From: Selenomonadaceae bacterium
GTDB taxonomy: Bacteria > Bacillota > Negativicutes > Selenomonadales > Selenomonadaceae
Length of the DNA stretch: 37,922 bases
Assembly: GCA_017484235.1 (NCBI GenBank)
Contig: JAFUTM010000040.1
Span: 1 to 37,922, forward strand
Reading direction: 5' to 3'
How positions within the stretch are numbered: position 1 is the first letter of the stretch; the number at the start of each line of letters is the position of its first letter. Shown here piece after piece: positions 30,620-37,922 of the stretch. The translations under genes and the position numbers were made by a program. The notes beneath the pieces are model-generated. The model was given only the letters and a program-made list of their open reading frames with translations, had not been told where the DNA came from and ran no database searches.

Positions 30620-32422
30620 GTGAATAATAAAATCAGAAACTTTTCAATCATTGCTCACATTGATCACGGCAAATCCACTTTAGCTGATCGGCTTATTGAG
30701 ACGACTGGCACCGTCGAGAAACGCGATATGGCAGATCAGCTTTTAGACAATATGGAACTGGAACGCGAACGCGGCATTACGATTAAGGCGCAGACCGTTC
30801 GTTTAAAATATACTGCAAATGACGGAAACGAATATATATTGAATTTAATTGACACGCCTGGTCACGTCGATTTTACTTATGAGGTTTCGCGGAGTCTTGC
30901 GGCGTGCGAAGGTGCCTTATTAGTCGTCGACGCATCGCAGGGCGTTGAAGCTCAAACACTTTCAAATGTCTACCTTGCGCTTGACAATGATTTAGAAATT
31001 ATTCCGGTTATAAACAAAATTGACCTGCCGAGTGCTGAACCGGAACGCGTCAAAGAAGAAATTGAAGAGGCGATTGGACTTGATGCCTCTGAAGCAATTC
31101 ATTGCAGTGCCAAAACCGGTGAAGGCATCAACGATATCTTAGAAGCCATTGTCAAAAAAATTCCACCACCTGACGGAGAAGCGACTAAACCGCTGCAGGC
31201 GTTGATTTTCGACTCTTATTTTGATTCGTACAAAGGTGCGGTTGCCCACGTTCGTATATTCGACGGTTCTGTAAAAAAGGGCGACAAACTCAAGTTGATT
31301 GCAACCGGAAAAGAATTTGAAGCAACGGAAATTGGATATTTTGCGCCGTCGATGATCGAATCCGGCAAACTTTCCGCCGGTGAAGTCGGATATATATGCG
31401 GCTCGCTTAAAGATGTACGTGACGTTCGAGTCGGTGACACAATTACAAGTATCGAAAAACCGGCACAGGCACTCTCTGGTTATCGTGCGCCGGTGCCAAT
31501 GGTTTTCTGTGGTCTCTATCCAACTGATAGTGCCGACTACGATAACTTAAAGGACGCTCTTGAAAAATTGCAGTTAAATGATGCAGCCTTAGTGTTTGAA
31601 CCGGAAACGTCGGCGGCATTAGGATTCGGCTTCCGATGCGGCTTTTTAGGTTTATTGCATATGGACGTTATACAGGAACGACTGGAACGAGAATATAAAT
31701 TAAAACTTGTGACGACGGCACCGTCAGTTGTCTACAAAGTCACCAAAACTAACGGCGAGAAATTGACCATTGACAATCCGGCTGCACTGCCACCTGCAAC
31801 TGAAATTAAATTTATTGAAGAACCAGTCGTTAAGGCAACGGTTATTGTTCCGTCTGATTATATTGGTGCCGTTATGGAACTCAGCCAGGAAAAGCGCGGC
31901 ACTTATAAATCAATGGACTATATTGATAAGACGCGTGTTATGATAACTTATGAGATTCCGCTCAATGAGATAATTTACGACTTTTTTGATAAATTAAAGT
32001 CTATGACACGTGGCTATGCCAGTCTGGATTATGAACTTAGCGGTTACAATGAGTCAGAATTGGTTAAGTTAGATATTTTGCTCAATGGTGAAATGGTCGA
32101 TGCATTGTCAGCAATTGTGCATAAGACACGCGCCGCACGAGTTGGTCGGGCATTGGCGCTGAAGCTTAAGCGGTTGATACCGGAACAATTGTTTGATATA
32201 CCGGTACAGGCGGCAATCGGCGGGCGTATCATTGCTCGTGAAACGGTTAAAGCTCGTCGCAAAGATGTTTTAGCTAAGTGTTACGGCGGTGATGTTTCAC
32301 GTAAACGCAAACTACTTGAGAAACAAAAAGAAGGCAAGAAACGCATGAAAGCCGTAGGAAGTGTCGACTTGCCGCAGGAGGCCTTTATGGCCGTACTCAA
32401 AGTCGACGACGAAACCAACTAA
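30620..32422 (+). CDS. lepA: translation elongation factor 4 (LepA)
   Basis: The product is a ribosome-associated GTPase of 600 residues, the family norm. G1 is AHIDHGKSTLADRL, followed by the switch region RERGITIKAQ, G3 DTPGHVDF and G4 NKIDLP; domain II, two EF-G-like domains and the LepA-specific C-terminal domain (GGDVSRKRKLLEKQKEGKKR) follow. The GTG at 30620 is preferred, 9 nt after GAGAGG; a TTG one codon earlier is also possible. hemN, a common lepA partner, is not next to it. Confidence 0.97.
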   Translation: MNNKIRNFSIIAHIDHGKSTLADRLIETTGTVEKRDMADQLLDNMELERERGITIKAQTVRLKYTANDGNEYILNLIDTPGHVDFTYEVSRSLAACEGALLVVDASQGVEAQTLSNVYLALDNDLEIIPVINKIDLPSAEPERVKEEIEEAIGLDASEAIHCSAKTGEGINDILEAIVKKIPPPDGEATKPLQALIFDSYFDSYKGAVAHVRIFDGSVKKGDKLKLIATGKEFEATEIGYFAPSMIESGKLSAGEVGYICGSLKDVRDVRVGDTITSIEKPAQALSGYRAPVPMVFCGLYPTDSADYDNLKDALEKLQLNDAALVFEPETSAALGFGFRCGFLGLLHMDVIQERLEREYKLKLVTTAPSVVYKVTKTNGEKLTIDNPAALPPATEIKFIEEPVVKATVIVPSDYIGAVMELSQEKRGTYKSMDYIDKTRVMITYEIPLNEIIYDFFDKLKSMTRGYASLDYELSGYNESELVKLDILLNGEMVDALSAIVHKTRAARVGRALALKLKRLIPEQLFDIPVQAAIGGRIIARETVKARRKDVLAKCYGGDVSRKRKLLEKQKEGKKRMKAVGSVDLPQEAFMAVLKVDDETN

Positions 32423-32427
32423 TAATA

Positions 32428-32514
32428 ATGAGGAATTGTAAATTAGGAATGAGGAATTAAAATAATGCACAATTGAAATAATTCAGCATTCCTCATTCCT
32501 AATTCCTAATTAAA
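32428..32514. repeat. ATTCCTAATTCC-type palindromic repeat (copy F)
   Basis: AATTAGGAATGAGGAATTAA on the left and ATTCCTCATTCCTAATTCCT on the right are nearly complementary and can form a hairpin of more than 20 bp with a loop of about 35 bases between lepA and the alpha-galactosidase gene. Confidence 0.8.
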
Positions 32515-32532
32515 ATATATGAGGTGATAGAT

Positions 32533-34773
32533 ATGGGTATTACTTATAATGCTGAGACGCAACAGTTTCATCTGTTTAACGACAGAATCAGCTATTTGAT
32601 GAAAGTTTTGCGTAACAATCAGATTGGCCAGCTCTATTTTGGACAGCGCGTACCAGACAATGAAGATTACAGCTACCTCGTTGAAGAAAGCAAACGCCCA
32701 ATGTCGTCATATGTTTTTGAAGGCGAATATGGCTTTTCACTTGAACATATGAAACAGGAATATCCGTCGCACGGCTCAACCGATTTCAGAATTCCGGCAT
32801 TTGAAATCCTTCAGCCGAATGGCAGCCGCATCACCAATTTTATTTATAAATCACATCAAATTTATTCCGGTAAAAGCAAACTCGCCGGCCTGCCTGCAAC
32901 TTACGTTGAGAACGACGACGAAGCCGATACGCTGGAGATTGTATTATGCGATGAGTTGATTAACGTTGAAATTATTTTAAAGTATACGATTTTTAAAAAT
33001 TTTGATGCCATAGCCCGCAGTGTGGAATTTAAAAATTGCAGTGATAATACATATCATATAATGCGTGCTATGAGTTTGTCGCTGGACTTGCCGGACGCCG
33101 ATTATGATTTTGTTCAGTTCTCCGGCTGGTGGAGTCGTGAACGTTATCGCAAAGATCATCGACTTGCACAGGGTATTCAATCAATTGGCAGTCTCAGAGG
33201 CCATTCCAGTCACGTGCATAATCCATTTATCATTTTAAAACGTCCGAATACTGATGAAGCTCAGGGCGAAGCAGTCGGCTGTTCGCTTATCTACAGCGGC
33301 AACTTTTTAGCGCAGGCTGAGGTTGATACATTTAACGTCACACGCTTGACTATGGGTATCAATCCATTTCAATTTGACTGGCAGCTTAAATCCGGTGAAA
33401 CATTCCAAACGCCGGAAGCAGTTTTAGTTTATTCAAGCAGTGGACTCAATGCACTTAGCCAGACTTATCATAAACTTTATCGGACGAGACTGGCGCACGG
33501 CATATGGCGTGATCGTGAACGTCCGATTCTTATTAATAACTGGGAAGCCACTTATTTTGACTTTACTGAGGATAAGTTGATTAACATTGCTAAGACGGCA
33601 AAAGATGTCGGCGTGGAAATGTTTGTGCTGGACGACGGCTGGTTCGGCACGCGAACAAGTGACACCAGCGGTCTTGGCGATTGGTGGGCAAACAAAGACC
33701 GTCTGCCAAACGACGTTAAGGGCATTGCCGAAAAGATTAATGCACTTGATTTAAAATTTGGTCTGTGGTTTGAACTTGAAATGGCTAACAAAGACAGTGA
33801 GCTTTACCGCAATCACCCAGACTGGATTCTGCACGTGCCGAATCGCAGGACCTCGCACGGTCGTAATCAGTACGTTTTGGATTTCTCACGCATTGAAGTC
33901 GTCGATTATATTTATGATTTAGTTGCCAAGATTCTGCGTTCTGCTAATATTGAGTATATAAAATGGGATATGAATCGCTCAATAACTGAGTGTTACTCCG
34001 TCGCTTATCCGGCAGAGCAGCAGGGCGAAATCTTCCACCGTTATATTTTAGGTGTTTATGATCTTTATGAGCGTCTGACAAATGAATTTCCGCATATTTT
34101 ATTTGAGTCCTGCGCGTCGGGTGGCGGGCGTTTTGATCCAGGTATGCTTTATTATGCACCGCAGGCGTGGACGAGTGATGATTCCGACGGCGTGGAACGT
34201 ATCAAAATTCAGTATGGCACATCTTACGTCTATCCGGTCAGTTCAATGGGCGCACACGTTTCAGTAACTCCTAATCATCAATTGTTCCGTAATACGCCGT
34301 TAAAGCTGCGCGGTGACGTTGCTTATTTTGGAACATTCGGCTATGAACTCGATCTGTCTAAGCTCAGTGATGAGGAGCTTGCCGAAGTCAAAGAACAGAT
34401 TAACTTTATGAAACGCTATCGCAACATCATTCAGCACGGCACATTCTATCGCTTAAAGAGTCCATTTGACGGTAATATTGCGGCGTGGCTTGTGGTTTCT
34501 GAAAAGAAGAAGACCGCTATTGTCGGTTACTATAAAGTTCTTAACGATATTTGCAGCGAATATCGCCGGATTAAACTATTTGGTCTTGATGAAAGTCGCC
34601 GTTATGAAGTCAGTATAGATGATAAAACTGTTTTGGGCACTTTCTCTGGCAGTGAACTGATGAATATTGGCCTTATAACAACGGATTTCTCCGCTGGCGA
34701 ATCAAGCCGCGAAGAAGGACAGCACTGCACTGACTTCTGGTCAAGAATTTATGTTATAAAAATGGCAGAATGA
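32533..34773 (+). CDS. GH36 alpha-galactosidase
   Basis: The product hydrolyses alpha-1,6-linked galactose from melibiose, raffinose or similar sugars. It has 746 residues, the tetrameric GH36 type. An N-terminal beta-supersandwich (to about 325) precedes the TIM barrel (NNWEATYFDF, VLDDGWFG). The nucleophile is Asp479 in YIKWDMNR and the acid/base Asp is in WTSDDSD (549/550). The usual FEPEM motif reads FELEM here. There is no signal peptide, so it is cytoplasmic. The ATG at 32533 is preferred, with GAGGTGAT upstream; the GTG at 32524 overlaps it. The stop is 1 base from the next start, suggesting coupling. Confidence 0.94.
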   Translation: MGITYNAETQQFHLFNDRISYLMKVLRNNQIGQLYFGQRVPDNEDYSYLVEESKRPMSSYVFEGEYGFSLEHMKQEYPSHGSTDFRIPAFEILQPNGSRITNFIYKSHQIYSGKSKLAGLPATYVENDDEADTLEIVLCDELINVEIILKYTIFKNFDAIARSVEFKNCSDNTYHIMRAMSLSLDLPDADYDFVQFSGWWSRERYRKDHRLAQGIQSIGSLRGHSSHVHNPFIILKRPNTDEAQGEAVGCSLIYSGNFLAQAEVDTFNVTRLTMGINPFQFDWQLKSGETFQTPEAVLVYSSSGLNALSQTYHKLYRTRLAHGIWRDRERPILINNWEATYFDFTEDKLINIAKTAKDVGVEMFVLDDGWFGTRTSDTSGLGDWWANKDRLPNDVKGIAEKINALDLKFGLWFELEMANKDSELYRNHPDWILHVPNRRTSHGRNQYVLDFSRIEVVDYIYDLVAKILRSANIEYIKWDMNRSITECYSVAYPAEQQGEIFHRYILGVYDLYERLTNEFPHILFESCASGGGRFDPGMLYYAPQAWTSDDSDGVERIKIQYGTSYVYPVSSMGAHVSVTPNHQLFRNTPLKLRGDVAYFGTFGYELDLSKLSDEELAEVKEQINFMKRYRNIIQHGTFYRLKSPFDGNIAAWLVVSEKKKTAIVGYYKVLNDICSEYRRIKLFGLDESRRYEVSIDDKTVLGTFSGSELMNIGLITTDFSAGESSREEGQHCTDFWSRIYVIKMAE

Positions 34774-34774
34774 T

Positions 34775-35407
34775 ATGAGCGAAAAAAAATTAAGAATTAT
34801 AATGGCGCTGGTTGGCGTAATCCTAACCGGTGTATGTGTCGGCATATTCCAAACGGTTTTGCTTGGCGCGGATCCGTTTACTTGTTTTGTCACAGGCATT
34901 GCTAACATCTTCAATTCAACTTACAGTACCTGGTACGTGATTATAATTGGACTTCTCCTTGTCGTCGTCTTTATTTTGCAGAGGCGATACATAGGAATTG
35001 CAACGATTATTAACTTGTTTGGCATTGGCTTTATGGCGGATTTTACTCATTGGATTATGAGTAATTTAATTGTTAATCCGAGTATGACTTTCCGTCTCAT
35101 ATTGTTGATAGTCAACATCATAATTTTAAGTGCCGCTGCTTCACTATATTTTACAGCTGATCTTGGCGTTTCCGCTTATGATGCAATAGCATTGATGGCA
35201 GCAAATGATTATAAAGTTGCGGCTTTCAGAGTATGCAGAATAACTACGGATTTAATTTGCGTGATTGTTGGCTGGATTTATGCAGCGGATATTGGACTTG
35301 GAACCGTAATAACAGCTTTTATGATGGGGCCAATAATCCAATGGTTTAACGAAAATGTATCTGAGCCACTGTTAAAATCAAAACGACGTACACGGCAATT
35401 AAGATAG
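34775..35407 (+). CDS. YczE/YitT-like integral membrane protein
   Basis: The product is 210 residues with about 5-6 membrane segments (IIMALVGVILTGVCVGIFQT, TWYVIIIGLLLVVVFILQRR, FRLILLIVNIIILSAAASLY). LLGADPFTCF and DLGVSAYDAIALMA form a repeated pattern typical of the YczE/YyaS/YitT group. The function of the family is unknown. It starts one base after the alpha-galactosidase stop, so it is translationally coupled and might handle its substrate, though no family member is a proven sugar carrier. Confidence 0.8.
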   Translation: MSEKKLRIIMALVGVILTGVCVGIFQTVLLGADPFTCFVTGIANIFNSTYSTWYVIIIGLLLVVVFILQRRYIGIATIINLFGIGFMADFTHWIMSNLIVNPSMTFRLILLIVNIIILSAAASLYFTADLGVSAYDAIALMAANDYKVAAFRVCRITTDLICVIVGWIYAADIGLGTVITAFMMGPIIQWFNENVSEPLLKSKRRTRQLR

Positions 35408-35450
35408 TTGTAACAATATGGTGTAGACTGATTAATTTGGTGATACTAAT

Positions 35451-36140
35451 ATGGCAAACATTGCATTTAAGATGAACTATTGCGACGGCGGAATAACTAA
35501 TCAAAGTGTTGGCTTCAATGGAATTTGCAGTGATGAGATGATTGAATATAACATTGAGCTGCAGAAAAATGCCTGGTGTTCAAATGAAATCTGCCTTTGC
35601 AAACAGTATTGGGATTTTGAGATAACGCGCACGGAGTTGGAAGATAATTGGCAGCCAGAATATAATGGACCATTTGTATGTTATGAGAGCTGCGCTCTGC
35701 GAGATTGGATCGCCTCCGCCGGCATCAATTCAATTGGTCGCATCAGACATTTTAATTTTTCTGAAGAATTGCCTAATCACCTTTGTGTACTAACTACGGT
35801 TAATCCAGAGGATAAACGCGGCAATCGTGTTATATTTGCAATGTTTTTGATTGATAAGGTCGTCATCAATAAGTATGATTACTCTCATTGTGTGACGGCC
35901 GATAAAAAATATCGTTTACAATTTTTTCCTAAAGAGATGAAGAAAGCAAAGTTCTGGTCAGTTTACAGAAATGCCGTCCGCCCTTCAAAAAAACGCTGGG
36001 TGAGTGGTCTGTATCGTTACTTTGAAGATGAAGACGCCGTTCAATTTTTAAAGATGGCAGCTGAAATAAAACGCGGTACACCTGAAGAAAGTCTTGCCAT
36101 TGAATTTTTAAATCATTATTGTAAAATCCATAACATTTAG
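35451..36140 (+). CDS. conserved hypothetical protein with Cys cluster
   Basis: The product is 229 residues and predicted soluble. The N-terminal third carries Cys residues in WCSNEICLCKQYWD and VCYESCALRDW, which could bind a metal. A middle beta-rich part (LCVLTTVNPEDKRGNRVIFA) and a C-terminal part ending RYFEDEDAVQFLKMAAEIKR look like an ordered domain I have seen in other Firmicutes but cannot name. The ATG lacks a strong ribosome site (TGGTGATACTAATATG). It is 43 bases after the membrane protein gene and followed by a terminator. Confidence 0.65.
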   Translation: MANIAFKMNYCDGGITNQSVGFNGICSDEMIEYNIELQKNAWCSNEICLCKQYWDFEITRTELEDNWQPEYNGPFVCYESCALRDWIASAGINSIGRIRHFNFSEELPNHLCVLTTVNPEDKRGNRVIFAMFLIDKVVINKYDYSHCVTADKKYRLQFFPKEMKKAKFWSVYRNAVRPSKKRWVSGLYRYFEDEDAVQFLKMAAEIKRGTPEESLAIEFLNHYCKIHNI

Positions 36141-36149
36141 AAAAATGCA

Positions 36150-36192
36150 CAAAAAAGCGGCTTGTCATATTTGGATAGAAGCCGCTTTTTTA
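36150..36192. terminator. bidirectional terminator after the Cys-cluster gene
   Basis: AAAAAAGCGGCTT (36151-36163) pairs with AAGCCGCTTTTTT (36179-36191), a 13-bp stem with A- and T-runs. Confidence 0.9.
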
Positions 36193-36212
36193 TTTCGTAA
36201 AATTTTTCATAC

Positions 36213-36236
36213 AAAAAAGCAGGTTTCCCTGCTCAA
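36213..36236 (-). terminator. terminator of the small secreted protein gene
   Basis: AGCAGG (36218-36223), a 4-base loop, CCTGCT (36228-36233), followed on the minus strand by TTTTTTG. Confidence 0.75.
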
Positions 36237-36242
36237 AAATTT

Positions 36243-36575
36243 TTACCAATATTTACTGGCTTCACTCCAGATACGCCAAGCAATAGGAGTTTTATATTGA
36301 TCGCATTCTCCACTAAATCCTTGAGAATTTGAATACCAAATTCCTCTTCCAGGTGAAAATTTATAATTAATATAGAATAGATTTCTACCCTTTACTGCCT
36401 TAACTGTACAATACAGTTCAGAATCATTAGTTCTAATTGTCTCGGTCATTAAATATGCTTCGTTTCCGTCTCGATAAGTTCCACAGTAAACATCTCTTGC
36501 TTCCGCATTATTATTTTGACCGGCAGTCATAAAAACAACTGCCACCATCATAAAGGCCACTACAATTTTTTTCAT
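36243..36575 (-). CDS. small secreted hypothetical protein
   Basis: The product is 110 residues. A signal peptide is clear (MKKIVVAFMMVAVVFMTAG), with likely cleavage after AEA near residue 29. The mature part of about 80 residues begins RDVYCGTYRDGNEAYLMTET and has three Cys, many aromatic residues and alternating strands, suggesting a small beta-fold in the periplasm or outside the cell. The ATG at 36575 is chosen because GGAGG lies 8 nt upstream. I do not recognise a family. Confidence 0.75.
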   Translation of the reverse strand: MKKIVVAFMMVAVVFMTAGQNNNAEARDVYCGTYRDGNEAYLMTETIRTNDSELYCTVKAVKGRNLFYINYKFSPGRGIWYSNSQGFSGECDQYKTPIAWRIWSEASKYW

Positions 36576-36585
36576 ACAAAACACC

Positions 36586-36985
36586 TCCGAACACTAAAAA
36601 ATAACACATAAAAATCTTTTAAACTTTTTATATTAATCGGCTGACTGAATAGAAGCAGAATTAAATTGCTTTCTCCAATTTGTCATCGACATCAAGAGCG
36701 GCACGAGCACCTGAGTATACTCTAATGTTTTTGACAGATAGAATTAATCAGCTTGCGGAACCGTGTGTTTGTTATTTGGAATTAACAATATAACGTACAT
36801 TTGTAATGATGTAATCTGGAAATTAAGAAGTATTGAAACGAATTAACAGATCATCATTTGATCTAACAATTAATATTGATTTTTCACATCAATTAATATT
36901 TGTTGTGCAGCCTCGTAGTTCATCTGCACCTGAACCGAAGAAAGCAACGTCGTCTGCTCCTATTCAAGCAGCCGCTTATTTTTAC
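36586..36985. other. gene-free stretch with possible decayed coding fragments
   Basis: The minus strand carries a short open end, VYSGARAALDVDDKLEKAI followed by a stop (36661-36720). The plus strand, about 36824-36990, has a frame without a start ending SSSAPEPKKATSSAPIQAAA. Both read like protein tails but neither has a start or a ribosome site. CAATTAATATT occurs twice as a direct repeat near 36867 and 36890. Decayed genes are possible; I see nothing intact. Confidence 0.35.
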
Positions 36986-37627
36986 TTATGATTTATGATT
37001 CAAATTAATATAATCTTCGATTATAGAATCATTGTCGCCGTGAGTATCAAATGGAAATACATAATCAACTTGAGTGTGAATCAGTGCGGCATCTATATCG
37101 TTAGAAATTTTATCAGCTTTTAAATATAAGTCCTTAATCCGTTTACGCAGCTTATTGCGGTCAAAATCAATAGTCTGTATGCGCTCAATATCATAACGAT
37201 ACTCAGTTTGATTGCCTTCTTTATTAAAGACATATCCACGACCAAGATTTTTATGTATAGTATGCGTACTCTGGAGACGCGCCATCCAATCCAACGCCTC
37301 AGCTAATGAGTGGCGCTTTTTATTTGAATCAACTGCCGCGTCGAGATCGAAGTCCATATTGGACTTTGCAGACCGGATCGCGTGTGCAAGCTTTTCACGT
37401 TCATCTATTAATCTTATAATAAACTCAATAACATATTCAGCTGGAAATTTTTTAGAATTAAAATCTGTCACATCTATTTCTTCATCGGGCTGCCCGTCAA
37501 CAGCCTTGCTGCGAAAATGCTTTTCTTTAACAGTCACGACATTGTTAGTTTCCATTAAGTAAGACTTTGCGTGATCGAAAAGGTCATTGATTATATTTTG
37601 CACTTGAAATGCTTCTTTTAAATTCAT
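36986..37627 (-). CDS. hypothetical helical protein
   Basis: The product is 213 residues, highly charged and mainly helical, without signal or membrane segment. Notable segments are PAEYVIEFIIRLIDEREKLA, MDFDLDAAVDSNKKRHSLAE and the C-terminal LYLKADKISNDIDAALIHTQ then VDYVFPFDTHGDND. I believe similar proteins occur in Clostridia and on mobile elements, but I cannot name the family. The start is the ATG at 37627 with GGAAGGAG upstream and a good promoter; the gene sits directly next to an IS200/IS605-like end. Confidence 0.7.
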   Translation of the reverse strand: MNLKEAFQVQNIINDLFDHAKSYLMETNNVVTVKEKHFRSKAVDGQPDEEIDVTDFNSKKFPAEYVIEFIIRLIDEREKLAHAIRSAKSNMDFDLDAAVDSNKKRHSLAEALDWMARLQSTHTIHKNLGRGYVFNKEGNQTEYRYDIERIQTIDFDRNKLRKRIKDLYLKADKISNDIDAALIHTQVDYVFPFDTHGDNDSIIEDYINLNHKS

Positions 37628-37653
37628 AATTAATCGCTCCTTCCACGATAAAT

Positions 37654-37683
37654 ACTATACACTATTATTCAGGTCATAGTCAA
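37654..37683 (-). promoter_or_regulatory. promoter of the helical hypothetical gene
   Basis: On the minus strand TTGACT (37678-37683), 18-nt spacer, TATAGT (37654-37659). The -35 lies only a few bases from the transposon-like hairpin at 37693. Confidence 0.65.
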
Positions 37684-37689
37684 TCTGAA

Positions 37690-37922
37690 CCTCCCACGAC
37701 TAAAGTCGCAGGGTTCTAGGAGACGAGTAGTTTTTCAGTGTCTCCATTTAAGAAGTTTGCAGGCACAGCCTGTTAGTTAGCCTTGCCTCTCAGCTTCGTT
37801 AAGCCTATGCAGCTTGACCAACAAACACGCTATGCGTGCCTTATTCTTACAGGCGTGTCCAGTTCGCCTCTATTGTATAGCCCCTCTAGGGACACAACTT
37901 TACTTTTACTAAGTATATTCAA
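37690..37922 (-). mobile_element. end of an IS200/IS605-like element, cut by the window edge
   Basis: A hairpin-like terminus, CCCACGACTAAAGTCGCAGG (37693-37712), has the ACGACT-AAAGTCG core typical of the family. To its right the minus strand is rich in short stems (CACGCTATGCGTG near 37827-37839, GCAGGCACAGCCTGTT at 37761-37776) and no long frame, so it may be the tnpB 3' end and its overlapping guide-type (omega) RNA region, with tnpB beyond the window. That last step is inference. Confidence 0.5.

Noticed and set aside
36840..36900. Considered an origin-like AT-rich repeat (CAATTAATATT copies)
   Set aside because: Only two copies, no DnaA-box cluster and no replication gene nearby.

Overview
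The window looks like a chromosomal segment of a Negativicutes bacterium (Gram-negative-walled Firmicutes, Selenomonas/Veillonella-like). Three things support this: an outer-membrane porin with an N-terminal SLH domain (OmpM type) at 27353-28684, methylmalonyl-CoA decarboxylase-type sodium-pump subunits (mmdD, mmdB), and a giant 2-hydroxyacyl-CoA dehydratase activase-like protein. Genus assignment is not possible from the sequence alone.

Layout. (1) 1-526: short GC-rich imperfect repeats, a strong terminator, then dispersed palindromic repeats. (2) 527-11274, all minus strand: a proline-rich membrane protein, floA and nfeD (membrane microdomain scaffold), a ProY/AAT-type amino-acid permease, an L-2-hydroxyacid dehydrogenase of the LDH fold, serA, and the 1423-residue activase-like protein. 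(3) 11643-18831, plus strand: mmdD-mmdB, tRNA-Pro(UGG), a pyridoxal/pyridoxamine kinase, a PAS-GGDEF-EAL protein with a degenerate GGDEF site, and a broken RTX-type zinc protease interrupted by an IS200/IS605-like remnant; then tRNA-Ala(CGC) and an IS3-type transposase remnant. (4) 19448-26914, minus strand: an L-ascorbate utilisation locus (ulaG, ulaR, ulaC, ulaA, ulaB, ulaF, ulaE) ending with an unrecognised propeller-like protein and lacking ulaD. (5) 27353-30448: ompM (plus) converging on an acyl-CoA ligase (minus) across a shared bidirectional terminator. (6) 30620-36140, plus: lepA, a GH36 alpha-galactosidase coupled to a YczE/YitT-like membrane protein, and a Cys-containing hypothetical. 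(7) 36243-37922, minus: a small secreted protein, a helical hypothetical, and the end of another IS200/IS605-like element.

How the genes fit together. The ula genes import and phosphorylate ascorbate through a three-part PTS, open the lactone, and epimerise the pentose phosphate, but the decarboxylase step is not encoded here. The mmdDB pair would be the membrane part of a Na+-pumping decarboxylase whose carboxyltransferase and biotin carrier must be elsewhere. Repeated octamers TTTATGTT/AACATAAA sit at the ulaG promoter and at the ompM promoter and are candidate UlaR operators.

The region is rich in small dispersed palindromic repeats: ATTCCTAATTCC-type arrays, one of them inside the coding sequence of the activase; a composite repeat ending in a CTTCTCTTTG hairpin; and an element with terminal inverted repeats between ulaB and ulaF. 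I see no CRISPR array, no complete transposase and no obvious defence system.
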